DNA of 64,000 nucleotides. It comes from Paenibacillus glycanilyticus (GTDB lineage: Bacteria > Bacillota > Bacilli > Paenibacillales > Paenibacillaceae). Numbering within the stretch: position 1 is the stretch's first letter; the number at the start of each line of letters is the position of its first letter. A program made the position numbers and the translations under genes. The stretch lies in NCBI RefSeq assembly GCF_030161375.1, contig NZ_BSSQ01000024.1:1-64000 (forward strand). Direction: 5' to 3'. Below, in pieces: positions 18,737-26,725 of the stretch. The notes below the pieces were generated by a model. It made no database searches and was not told the DNA's origin. It saw nothing but the letters and a program-made list of their open reading frames with translations.

Positions 18737-20674
18737 TTAATAACGTAGCCAAACGCTCATTTCGCCAGGTTCCCTGTTACCCCACAAGTAATACGGAACC
18801 GCCTTGAACCGAATCGATTTGAGCTGTTTATTCAACACCCGGTACGGCATCCCTGCCTCCCAACCGGCATTGTCCGTTACATAACCGTCACCTTCTACAA
18901 CAACGCAACCTCCAAGCAAATCGGGAACTAAGCGTTCCGTTAAGCTAGGCTGATCGGCAAGCGACAAGGAAGCTAGCGGCTTGCCGTTATCGGCTTCTTC
19001 CAAACAATAGACGAGCGGACCGCGTTGGATGGCAGCTTTGCCGGCATCCGCGCGAATGAGCGGGTTAGCCGCAATTAACGTCGTCTCGATTGGCAGCAGC
19101 CACTCCACCTGATCGTTGTCCTTCCATGTCCGGTCGATCTTCGCATAACCTTGCTCGATCCGGTATTGCTGTATTTCGCCGTTAATCTTTAAGGTTGGAC
19201 GTCCGTTATTATACCAATTCGGAATACGCAGCGATAAATCAAACTCGGCACCGTCTGGACTGTCAGTAAGAGATACCGTAAACGTGATTTGTCCGTTCCA
19301 CGGCAGCTCCGACTGTTGGCTTAACGTCACCTTGCGTCCTTCCGTCTCGAACGATACTTCGCTGCCGATGTACAAATGGACGTGAACCGTACGGCCGTCT
19401 TCCGACACGCCGTAAATGTACTCATCGAGAGAACTGATCAAGCGTGCTACGTTAGGCGGACAACAGGAGCAGCCGAACCATTTCTGGCGGACCGGCTTTA
19501 CATGGAATCGATCCGGGCTTTTGCTGCTTGCCTCCGGCCACACCTCAAGGGGGTTCACATAGAAGAAATGTTTGCCGTCTTTCGCCATGCTTCCAAGCAC
19601 GTTGTTGTACAAGGCCCGCTCCATAACGTCGGCGTATTCGCTTTTCGCTTCCAATTGCAGCATCCGCCGCGCCCAGAAAATCAAGCCAATCGACGCGCAA
19701 GTCTCCGCATAAACGGTGTCATTGGGGAGATCATGGTCGAACGTAAACGCTTCGCCCAAATGCGTTGCGCCAATGCCGCCCGTGATATACATCTGTTTGC
19801 CGGTTGTATTCGCCCACAGCCGCTCGCAAGCTTCACGAAGCTTGCTGTCGCCCGTAAGGCGGGCAAGATCCGCCATTGCGGTATACAGATATACCGCGCG
19901 AACGGAATGGCCGACCGCAACCGGTTGTTCCCGAACAGGAAGATGGCTTTGATACACTTCCAGATTAGGCTCGCCTTGGGCCCAGATCGTTGTCCGTCCG
20001 CGGCGTTCCCACTCTTCGAGAAAATAGCTAGGCTTGCTGCCACGCTCGTCAATAAAGTATAAGCTGAGGTTCAAATACCGCTCTTCTCCGGTTGCGTGAT
20101 AAAGCTTAACTAAAGCAAGCTCCACCTCCGGGTGACCGCAATAGGCCTTCATCTGGCCTGGATTCGTGCCGAACAAGCTGGCGATCAAGTCCGCAAAACG
20201 GCAGGAAATGTCCAGCAGCTTGCGCTTGCCCGTCGCCTCGTAATAAGCAACAGCCGCTTCGAACAAATGGCCCGCACAATACAATTCATGTGCTTCATAC
20301 AGATTGGTCCACTCTTTGCCCGGTTCTTGGATGGTGAAGTAGGTATTGAGATAACCGTTCTCGCGTTGCGCTTGTCCGATCAAATCGATTGCTTCGTCCG
20401 CAATTGTCTCAAGCTCCGGGTCGGGATGACGTTCAAGCGAGTATGCAACAGCCTCCAGCCATTTATAGAGATCGCTATCTTGAAAAATCCATCCGCCAAA
20501 CTCGCCTGTCTCAAGCCCCGCGGCAATCCGGAAATTACGGATGGAGTAGCTTGGCTCCGCATCCTGAATCCGATCGTTTAAGGCTTCCCATTGATACGGA
20601 ATAACCGTGTCGCGCACTAGCTTCGAATATTCATTCCAGAAATGATCCTGAATCGATGTTTGGATTTGTTTCAT
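18737..20674 (-). CDS. GH127 beta-L-arabinofuranosidase-family glycoside hydrolase (copy 2)
   Basis: This 645-residue GH127 member shows Cys402, Cys404 and Cys405 in CSCCPPN, the upstream YAETCAS motif (Glu and Cys ligands), and the HELYCAGHLFEAAVAYYEATGKRKLLD region shared with copy 1 at 9138-11078. There is no signal peptide. AGGAGG lies 6-7 bases before the ATG. It diverges from an AraC regulator 144 bases away, which probably controls it. The two copies are clearly homologous but differ throughout, so they likely have distinct substrates rather than being a recent duplication. Confidence 0.92.
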   Translation of the reverse strand: MKQIQTSIQDHFWNEYSKLVRDTVIPYQWEALNDRIQDAEPSYSIRNFRIAAGLETGEFGGWIFQDSDLYKWLEAVAYSLERHPDPELETIADEAIDLIGQAQRENGYLNTYFTIQEPGKEWTNLYEAHELYCAGHLFEAAVAYYEATGKRKLLDISCRFADLIASLFGTNPGQMKAYCGHPEVELALVKLYHATGEERYLNLSLYFIDERGSKPSYFLEEWERRGRTTIWAQGEPNLEVYQSHLPVREQPVAVGHSVRAVYLYTAMADLARLTGDSKLREACERLWANTTGKQMYITGGIGATHLGEAFTFDHDLPNDTVYAETCASIGLIFWARRMLQLEAKSEYADVMERALYNNVLGSMAKDGKHFFYVNPLEVWPEASSKSPDRFHVKPVRQKWFGCSCCPPNVARLISSLDEYIYGVSEDGRTVHVHLYIGSEVSFETEGRKVTLSQQSELPWNGQITFTVSLTDSPDGAEFDLSLRIPNWYNNGRPTLKINGEIQQYRIEQGYAKIDRTWKDNDQVEWLLPIETTLIAANPLIRADAGKAAIQRGPLVYCLEEADNGKPLASLSLADQPSLTERLVPDLLGGCVVVEGDGYVTDNAGWEAGMPYRVLNKQLKSIRFKAVPYYLWGNREPGEMSVWLRY

Positions 20675-20713
20675 GATAGCCTCCTCATATAATTAACGAA
20701 TAAACGATAAAAA

Positions 20714-20742
20714 TTGACTCTATGTACATACGAGTATATGCT
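20714..20742 (+). promoter_or_regulatory. Promoter with palindromic operator between GH127 and AraC genes
   Basis: On the plus strand TTGACT (20714-20719), a 17-base spacer and TATGCT (20737-20742) form a promoter pointing at the AraC gene. The perfect palindrome TATGTACATA (20721-20730) lies inside the spacer, where bound regulator could block polymerase. Confidence 0.5.
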
Positions 20743-20818
20743 TTATTTACTTCGCTAAACAGAAACGGATTGAACTTATTCTTATACAAAATAACACAGT
20801 AAGGCGTGTGGGTTTATT

Positions 20819-21655
20819 TTGAATACCAATGACTTCGTACGATTGCAAACTCCGCCTCTCCCCTACTATTGGGAGTCTGGCCGCTCCGAATTCCGCGTTG
20901 GGGACCGGCATCCCAATCGAAGAAATCTCGGCATATTTGACTTGATTATTGTAGCGGAAGGAGAGCTGTTTATCGGTGAGAATGGCCAGGAATGGGCGCT
21001 TGGTCGAGGAGACTCTTTACTGTTGCTTCCGGACGGGGAACATTATTCGGTTAAACCTTGCGAGCAGAACACGGTATTTTACTGGGTGCATTTTGAACAT
21101 AGGAGCTGGAGCACAAGCGCCAAGCAAGGAGCAACAGCCAAGTCTTTCGCTAATCCCCATGCGATTTGCTTGCCGAAGCAGCTTTCGCTCGCCGATCCGG
21201 ACAATGCCTTTAAGCTGATGCGGCAGCTTCTCCGGTTAACAGTCGGCGATTCCTTCTGGGAGGAACAAAACTTGCTATCGGCACTTCTCTCTTTGCTCGA
21301 GAGCGAAAGCTTGAACAAGACAAGCACGCCGGCAACCCGCCTTGCGGAGAAAGCAGCCTTTTACATTCAACAGAACTTCCGGGACGACATTACAAGCGAG
21401 ATCCTGGCCGAAGAGCTTCATTTCCACCCCAATTACATCGTTCGTTGCATGAAGAAAAAATACGGCTTGTCGCCAAGCCACTATTTGCTCGAGTTCCGTC
21501 TGGAACAAGCCAAAAAACTGCTCTTAACTTCGGAGTGGACGATTGAACGAATCGCCGACGAGGTAGGATTCCGTTATGCGCCTTATTTCTCCGCTTGCTT
21601 CAAACGCAGAGAAGGCGTATCCCCGCTTCGCTATCGCAAATCGGTACAGAAATGA
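20819..21655 (+). CDS. AraC-family transcriptional regulator
   Basis: This 278-residue regulator has an N-terminal cupin sugar-sensing domain (residues about 10-150) and a C-terminal AraC DNA-binding domain. The latter has two helix-turn-helix motifs (ITSEILAEELHFHPNYIVRCMKKKYG, then IERIADEVGFRYAPYFSACFKRREG). The start codon is TTG at 20819 with a weak ribosome site; no better upstream start was seen. Divergence from GH127 copy 2 suggests it activates that gene when an arabinose-type oligosaccharide is present. Confidence 0.85.
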   Translation: MNTNDFVRLQTPPLPYYWESGRSEFRVGDRHPNRRNLGIFDLIIVAEGELFIGENGQEWALGRGDSLLLLPDGEHYSVKPCEQNTVFYWVHFEHRSWSTSAKQGATAKSFANPHAICLPKQLSLADPDNAFKLMRQLLRLTVGDSFWEEQNLLSALLSLLESESLNKTSTPATRLAEKAAFYIQQNFRDDITSEILAEELHFHPNYIVRCMKKKYGLSPSHYLLEFRLEQAKKLLLTSEWTIERIADEVGFRYAPYFSACFKRREGVSPLRYRKSVQK

Positions 21656-21658
21656 GAA

Positions 21659-22327
21659 GGGGCCGTCCCAAAAGGTAGGTGATCGCTCACTGCCAAGACG
21701 GCTCGCATTAGCAATTAAAGAGTTTTTTATAAAATGGCGCAGCAGAGGATTCACCCTTGCAGCGCCATTTTTGTCCTTCTGCTTTTCTTGGAGCCTGTTT
21801 TCTAGTTGCTGAACAGCATGCTCCTGCTTTTCGCTAGTGATGTCGGAAGTCTCTTCGAGCTCAGGAAGATCTAAGTTTTTCAGCGCCTGATCTTCCTATT
21901 TCTCTGCTTCTTCGATGGCAGCGAACCAGATTGCACCTTTTCGTGCAACTTCATCTTTTGTTAAATGATTGAAGAACAGCTATAAATGCAGTCTCTAGCA
22001 CGTCTTTCATACGCTCAGAGCGAAACTGTTAATGGTGTGGATTCTAACAAGGGATGGATTCTTTTTTTGAGAGTTTTTTGAACAGGTGAAAGGCAGACGG
22101 AGCATTAAATAATTCTGGAGAAGCGAAGCTCATGCTTACGAAGTAGCTTTCTTTCAGAAAGCTTTGAAGCGTTCGCTTTTGTAAAGGGATTCCTACCTCT
22201 GAAATATTAATTCAAGGAATCCCTGAGCAATGGCGATCGGAAGAACATTTAATGCGCAGACTGCTGTTTAACCTACATAAAAAAGAGGGTGCCCCTCCGT
22301 CATTTTCATGACTTATGGGACACCCCC
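21659..22327. mobile_element. Decayed insertion-sequence-like segment
   Basis: The 679-base stretch between the AraC stop and the next gene has no intact gene. Its ends form imperfect inverted repeats: GGGGCCGTCCCAAAAGGT (21659-21676) and, read inward from the right, GGGGGTGTCCCATAAGTC (22327-22310). These resemble the GGGGCTGTCCCA-type ends of IS1182-group elements. The interior gives only short interrupted peptides on the minus strand, such as LEETSDITSEKQEHAVQQLE, with stops and frame breaks. I read it as a transposon relic, but no transposase motif was firmly recognised. Confidence 0.4.
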
Positions 22328-22328
22328 T
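22285..22328 (-). terminator. Terminator downstream of the membrane protein gene
   Basis: On the minus strand AGGGGGTGTCCC pairs with GGGGCACCCT across a loop that itself contains TCAT/ATGA, followed by TCTTTTTTA. It begins a few bases after the stop at 22335 and overlaps the right end of the insertion-sequence-like segment. Confidence 0.75.
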
Positions 22329-22334
22329 TTCTTA

Positions 22335-22955
22335 TTAACGCTGCTGCAGCAATCGAATGATTCGTTCGTAATCAAATACATTGTACGTTTTGAATGCTAA
22401 TTTATGATGGCTGGCTCCTTCGGCGAAAGGGAAAACAATGTAATCTTTATTCCGTTCGTACTCCGTAGACAATTTGTCCTTGTTGATCACCGTTACTAGC
22501 ATAGCATCGTCATCCGTTTGGAACATCGATTTCTTCATCACTTTGACTTCGGATTTACTAATAATAAAATAACCTCTGAACCGTACATCATTGATTAAGA
22601 TGGTTAGATCTTTGATTTTGGTTTCGGCATTGTCTGCTTGGGCAGCATTGTCTGTGTCGGCGGCATTCTCTCCGCTCTTCGAAATAGCTCGGCGCAATCT
22701 CATCTCACCGGGCTGCTTGTCATTCGTGCCTGCCTGATCCACCAGCTTCTGCAGCAGATGCACGATCTCAGATAAACCAATAAAGAGAAAACCTCCCGCA
22801 ACGCCCGAAAGCCACCAGTACAGCGCTAGGATCGGATGAAAGCCTCCCGCCTGAGTGGAAGCCACAACGATACCCGTTATGAAACTTATTGCAATGATTA
22901 TAATCCCGATACCAAACAAGCAGGTAGAAATCGTATTTCTCATGTTGTTTCCCAT
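22335..22955 (-). CDS. Hypothetical membrane protein with two N-terminal transmembrane helices
   Basis: I do not recognise this 206-residue protein. Residues about 8-32 and 42-66 are hydrophobic helices. A charged linker at about 70-110 follows and is rich in Asn, Asp and Ala (ENAADTDNAAQADNAE). Residues 110-206 form a soluble domain with alternating beta-like segments and no motif known to me. A second in-frame ATG lies four codons in; AGGAG lies upstream. It is probably membrane-anchored with a cytosolic C-terminal domain, and its function is unknown. Confidence 0.75.
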   Translation of the reverse strand: MGNNMRNTISTCLFGIGIIIIAISFITGIVVASTQAGGFHPILALYWWLSGVAGGFLFIGLSEIVHLLQKLVDQAGTNDKQPGEMRLRRAISKSGENAADTDNAAQADNAETKIKDLTILINDVRFRGYFIISKSEVKVMKKSMFQTDDDAMLVTVINKDKLSTEYERNKDYIVFPFAEGASHHKLAFKTYNVFDYERIIRLLQQR

Positions 22956-23042
22956 TATCTATGACTCCTCGTCTGTCAGCGTAACGTTTCCTAACGGAAT
23001 CATAGCAAAATTTAGTAGATTTAACCAGATTTTATTTCTTTG

Positions 23043-23726
23043 CTATTTCCGCTCCTGCTCCTGGATGACTTGCTCAATCCCGAGCAGAATCAGGTTCAAA
23101 CCAAACGAAAAAGACTCGTCGGAGCCGATTAATTCAAACAAACCGTCCTTATACATTCTTTGGAATTCTCCCGCATCCGTCTCGCTCATCGAATGAAGCA
23201 ATCGGTCGAGTTCTCCTTCGGGCAACACTTCCTGGTCGTTAACAATGGTGGAATAAATTCGTTGATGCTGTTCATTGTCCAAAACAAAATAGAGAACAAA
23301 ATTGATGAGCGTGTTAACCGCTTGCAATCTTTGCCCTTCCTTAAGCGGCGTCGCTTCCATGCAGAGCAACATCCGGTTAGTGAAACGGATCATGTCAGGT
23401 TCGAGAGGCAACGTCAGCATCATTAATTGCGCAGAGCATGGATAACGGCTAAGCACTTTCCGCACCATAATGGCAAACTCCTCAAGCTGCTCTTTCCAAT
23501 CGCCTTCGGAATGAAACTCCTCCACAATGATTCTTGATACTTGGTTGGCCAACCTCTGATAAAGACTTTGTTTGCTCTTGAAATACCAGTATAGAGACGG
23601 AGCTTGGATGCCTAACCTGTCGGCTAATCGTCTCATGCTTAATTTCTCAATGCCGTCTTCTCCAAGCAGTTCCCACGAACATTCTAATATTTTGTCCTCC
23701 GAAATTTGAGGCTGTTGTTTTTTCAT
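23043..23726 (-). CDS. TetR-family transcriptional repressor
   Basis: This 227-residue repressor has an N-terminal TetR helix-turn-helix (residues about 10-55, KLSMRRLADRLGIQAPSLYWYFKSKQSLY) and an alpha-helical ligand-binding domain of the tetracycline-repressor C-terminal type. It diverges from a MATE exporter; the 144 bases between them contain three copies of a CTAACAnTGTwAG operator. The simplest reading is a drug-sensing repressor of the exporter and of itself. Confidence 0.9.
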   Translation of the reverse strand: MKKQQPQISEDKILECSWELLGEDGIEKLSMRRLADRLGIQAPSLYWYFKSKQSLYQRLANQVSRIIVEEFHSEGDWKEQLEEFAIMVRKVLSRYPCSAQLMMLTLPLEPDMIRFTNRMLLCMEATPLKEGQRLQAVNTLINFVLYFVLDNEQHQRIYSTIVNDQEVLPEGELDRLLHSMSETDAGEFQRMYKDGLFELIGSDESFSFGLNLILLGIEQVIQEQERK

Positions 23727-23745
23727 CCTAAATCCGCCCTTTTAT

Positions 23746-23827
23746 CTAACAGTGTAAGATTATGCTTTACAGGTTCTTAAGATGATGATATCATCTAACA
23801 CTGTAAGGCACAACCTAACACTGTTAG
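23746..23827. promoter_or_regulatory. MATE promoter with three TetR-type operators
   Basis: Three near-identical 13-base palindromes are present: CTAACAGTGTAAG (23746-23758), CTAACACTGTAAG (23795-23807) and CTAACACTGTTAG (23815-23827, perfect). The last two are 20 bases apart centre to centre, about two helical turns. A plus-strand promoter TTTACA (23766-23771), 17-base spacer, TATCAT (23789-23794) fires toward the MATE gene, and the second operator starts immediately after its -10 box. Confidence 0.8.
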
Positions 23828-23870
23828 ATAGAACTAAACAAAAACAGATAAAGAAAGAAGTGACCCGCAT

Positions 23871-25223
23871 ATGGATACAGAAAATCTTCATTATTTCGAA
23901 AAAGCACCGGTCCCTAAAGCCGTAGCCCACTTCGCATTACCCGTCATGCTAGGCATGTCAATGAGCGTCATTTATTCGATCTTGAACGCCTTTTTCCTCG
24001 GTACGCTTGGCGATACGTCCATGTTGACCGCGCTCGCGCTAACCTTGCCGTTATTCGCGGCCATTATGGCTCTGGGCAACTTGATTGGCATCGGCAGCGG
24101 CACCTTCATCTCCCGGCTGCTTGGCGAGAAAAAGCTGGACGATGTTAAGCAGGTGTCCTCATTCGCCTTGTACAGCAGTTTAGCTCTCGGAATTATCCTC
24201 ATGGCTATCGGTCTCCCGTTAATCGATCCGATCGTACACGGCCTCGGAGCAACGCCGGACTCTTTCGGATTCACAAAGGATTATGTCACCGTTATGCTCA
24301 TTGGATCGCCGTTTGTCGTGTTGTTCTTCACGCTTGAAAATATTGTGCGCTCAGAAGGCGCGGCGATCACATCGATGATCGGAATGATTATCAGCGTTGT
24401 CGTGAATATTATTCTTGATGCGCTTGTCATCTTTGTTTTCCATTGGGATGTTGTCGGGGTCGCGACGGCTACGGTGATCTCCAACTTGATTGCAAGCATC
24501 TATTTCATTTTCCATATGGGATATAAAAGTCCATTTTTGACCGTGTCGGTCAAATGGTTCAAAGCAAGCAAAGATATATTGAGCAATGTGTTCAAAATCG
24601 GCGTGCCCGTCTTTATTATGAGTATCTTCCTTGGCGCTATGTCGCTCATCTTGAATCATTTTCTAGCAGAATACGGAGATCAGGCTATTGCGGCTTTCGG
24701 ATTATCGTCCCGTTTATTGCAATTTCCCGAATGTATACTGATGGGATTATGCGAAGGAGTCGTGCCGCTTATCGCTTTCGCTTTTACAGCCAATAAAGCC
24801 CGAATGCAACAAACGATTAGTTTCACCATTAAAGCGATCATAACGCTCGCCGTATTGTTTGGCGTGATTGTCTATTTAACTTCGGACTACTTGATCGGCT
24901 TTTTCACGAATGATCCGCAATTAATCGAAATGGGCAGCTACATTTTGCATGTAACGTTCTTATCCTTGTTTATTTCGGGAACAACTACGTTGTTTACGGG
25001 AATATTCCAAGCTACCGCTCAAGGAACAGCCGCTTTTATTATGTCAATCATCCAAGGGATTACTCTCATCCCCGTATTGTTTATCGCTAATCATCTGAAC
25101 GGTTTCCACGGGGTCGTCTGGTCGCTTGTCATCGCGGATGCGGTCGCTTTCCTCGTAGGCGCAACCATGCTCTATATCCTCCGCAACAAACTGCAGCCGG
25201 ATTTGGAAGCTTTAGCACAATAA
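23871..25223 (+). CDS. MATE-family multidrug efflux protein
   Basis: This 450-residue protein has about 12 hydrophobic helices in two related halves, typical of Na+ or H+ driven MATE antiporters. Family segments include IGSGTFISRLLGEKK after helix 2 and FGLSSRLLQFPECILMGLCEGVVPLIAFAF in the second half. It should export cationic or amphipathic toxins and be induced when the divergent TetR repressor binds a ligand. GAAAGAAG lies before the ATG. Confidence 0.93.
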   Translation: MDTENLHYFEKAPVPKAVAHFALPVMLGMSMSVIYSILNAFFLGTLGDTSMLTALALTLPLFAAIMALGNLIGIGSGTFISRLLGEKKLDDVKQVSSFALYSSLALGIILMAIGLPLIDPIVHGLGATPDSFGFTKDYVTVMLIGSPFVVLFFTLENIVRSEGAAITSMIGMIISVVVNIILDALVIFVFHWDVVGVATATVISNLIASIYFIFHMGYKSPFLTVSVKWFKASKDILSNVFKIGVPVFIMSIFLGAMSLILNHFLAEYGDQAIAAFGLSSRLLQFPECILMGLCEGVVPLIAFAFTANKARMQQTISFTIKAIITLAVLFGVIVYLTSDYLIGFFTNDPQLIEMGSYILHVTFLSLFISGTTTLFTGIFQATAQGTAAFIMSIIQGITLIPVLFIANHLNGFHGVVWSLVIADAVAFLVGATMLYILRNKLQPDLEALAQ

Positions 25224-25236
25224 TAGATTATAAAAA

Positions 25237-25272
25237 GAAGCAGGCAACTGATCACCATCAGTTGCCTGCTTC
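25237..25272. terminator. Bidirectional terminator between MATE and AbgB-like genes
   Basis: A 16-bp perfect stem (25237-25252 with 25257-25272) with a 4-base loop and an A-run on the left. It lies between convergent stops at 25223 and 25283. Confidence 0.93.
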
Positions 25273-25282
25273 TACTATTCGC

Positions 25283-26695
25283 TTACGCCGTCAGAACAGG
25301 TTTTGGAATACTCGCGCGTGGTGCATTCACTTCGCTTGGAATGCCTGCTCGGAATTCAAACCCTGCCGTTTTTTCATCAAACTCTGCTTTGGCCTGCTCA
25401 AGTATGCCATCTTTATTAACAAGCAAATCGTAAGCCGATAAGGCCATTAGCTTAGCTGCATAATGCATGCCTTTCATGCCGATTGTCGAACCAAATGCCG
25501 CTGTTGCTTGCCAAGTGTGGAACTGTACGCCAAACGGCGCGCAAGTCGTGAAAATCTGGCCCATCGGCACGATCCAAGATACGTCGCCAACGTCGCTGGA
25601 GCCTCCAACCGTAATGCCATATTGCCTTTTGTCATTCCCCATTGCAGTAGGAAGAATAGACAACATTGGACCAGATGAAGCGAGTACCGCAGGATCTACG
25701 CTGCCACGCAATTGTTCTGCGAATGTTATCTCTTCTTCCGTGAACGATATAGTCTCTACCAGTTCCGCTTGGGCAAACATGAGATCATTTAACGCAACGT
25801 TAGGCAACGTATCAAAACATCCGGCTTTAATAACCCAATCCACCGTTGTTTCCGTCATCATCGCAGCCCCTTGCGCAACTTTTATTAGCCGGGCATAAAG
25901 ATCGTCCACTTGCTTGCGATTCGCCCCGCGGAGGAAATAGTAGACGCTTGCTTTATCCGGCACGATATTGGGAGCTAATCCACCGTTCGTAATTTGATAA
26001 TGTATACGGGAACCGTCCGGCACATGCTCCCGCAAATAATTGGCGCCAACGTTCATAAGCTCGACCGCATCCAATGCGCTTCGGCCAAGATGCGGCGCGC
26101 CGCCTGCATGGGCGGTTCTGCCGTGGAAGTAGAATTCCACTGCCGTTAATGCCTGCATGCTGAAATTGGCCGTCGCATTACCCGTGCCCGGATGCCAGGT
26201 CAATACAGCGTCAAGGTCATGAAAAATACGGTCGCGTGCCATGAAGGTTTTGCCTGACAACAATTCTTCCGCAGGACAGCCGTAATAACGGATCGTGCCG
26301 GAAATGCCCTCCTCCTTCATCCTCATGCTGAGAGCAACAGCGGCTTCAACACCAGCTGTGCCAAGCAGATTATGGCCGCACCCATGGCCAGGTCCCCCAT
26401 TCACGATTGGACTCTGCTCAAAGGCGACATTCTGGGATAACCCTGGCAAAGCATCAAATTCGCCAAGTATGCCGATGACGGGATTCCCGCTTCCAAACTC
26501 CGCAACGAAAGCTGTGTCAACTCCGCCAACGCCGGTAGTTACGCGGAAGCCTTCTCCTATCAAATATTCCGATTGAAGATTTGAAGCGTACACCTCTTCG
26601 TATCCCACTTCGGGGTGATCCCAAATGTTTTTCGCCATTTCGGCAAAGACGTTTCCGTTTGTTTCCATCCAGGTTACGAGATCTTGTTTGCTCAT
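25283..26695 (-). CDS. M20 family amidohydrolase, AbgB-like
   Basis: This 470-residue metallo-amidohydrolase resembles the p-aminobenzoyl-glutamate hydrolase subunit AbgB. The M20 metal-site segments are present: GEFDALPG near residue 95, GPGHGCGHNLLG near 120, YGCPAEELLSGKTFM, TWHPG, and SSDVGDVSWIVP near the C-terminal catalytic part. The dimerisation (lid) domain falls at about residues 190-310. It is cytosolic. AAGGAG lies before the ATG. The MFS carrier gene ends 30 bases upstream, so carrier and hydrolase form an operon for import and deacylation of an aminoacyl or amide conjugate. The substrate is unknown; folate fragments are one option. Confidence 0.88.
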   Translation of the reverse strand: MSKQDLVTWMETNGNVFAEMAKNIWDHPEVGYEEVYASNLQSEYLIGEGFRVTTGVGGVDTAFVAEFGSGNPVIGILGEFDALPGLSQNVAFEQSPIVNGGPGHGCGHNLLGTAGVEAAVALSMRMKEEGISGTIRYYGCPAEELLSGKTFMARDRIFHDLDAVLTWHPGTGNATANFSMQALTAVEFYFHGRTAHAGGAPHLGRSALDAVELMNVGANYLREHVPDGSRIHYQITNGGLAPNIVPDKASVYYFLRGANRKQVDDLYARLIKVAQGAAMMTETTVDWVIKAGCFDTLPNVALNDLMFAQAELVETISFTEEEITFAEQLRGSVDPAVLASSGPMLSILPTAMGNDKRQYGITVGGSSDVGDVSWIVPMGQIFTTCAPFGVQFHTWQATAAFGSTIGMKGMHYAAKLMALSAYDLLVNKDGILEQAKAEFDEKTAGFEFRAGIPSEVNAPRASIPKPVLTA

Positions 26696-26725
26696 ACCTA
26701 ATCACTCCTTGGCTATGAATTTAGA

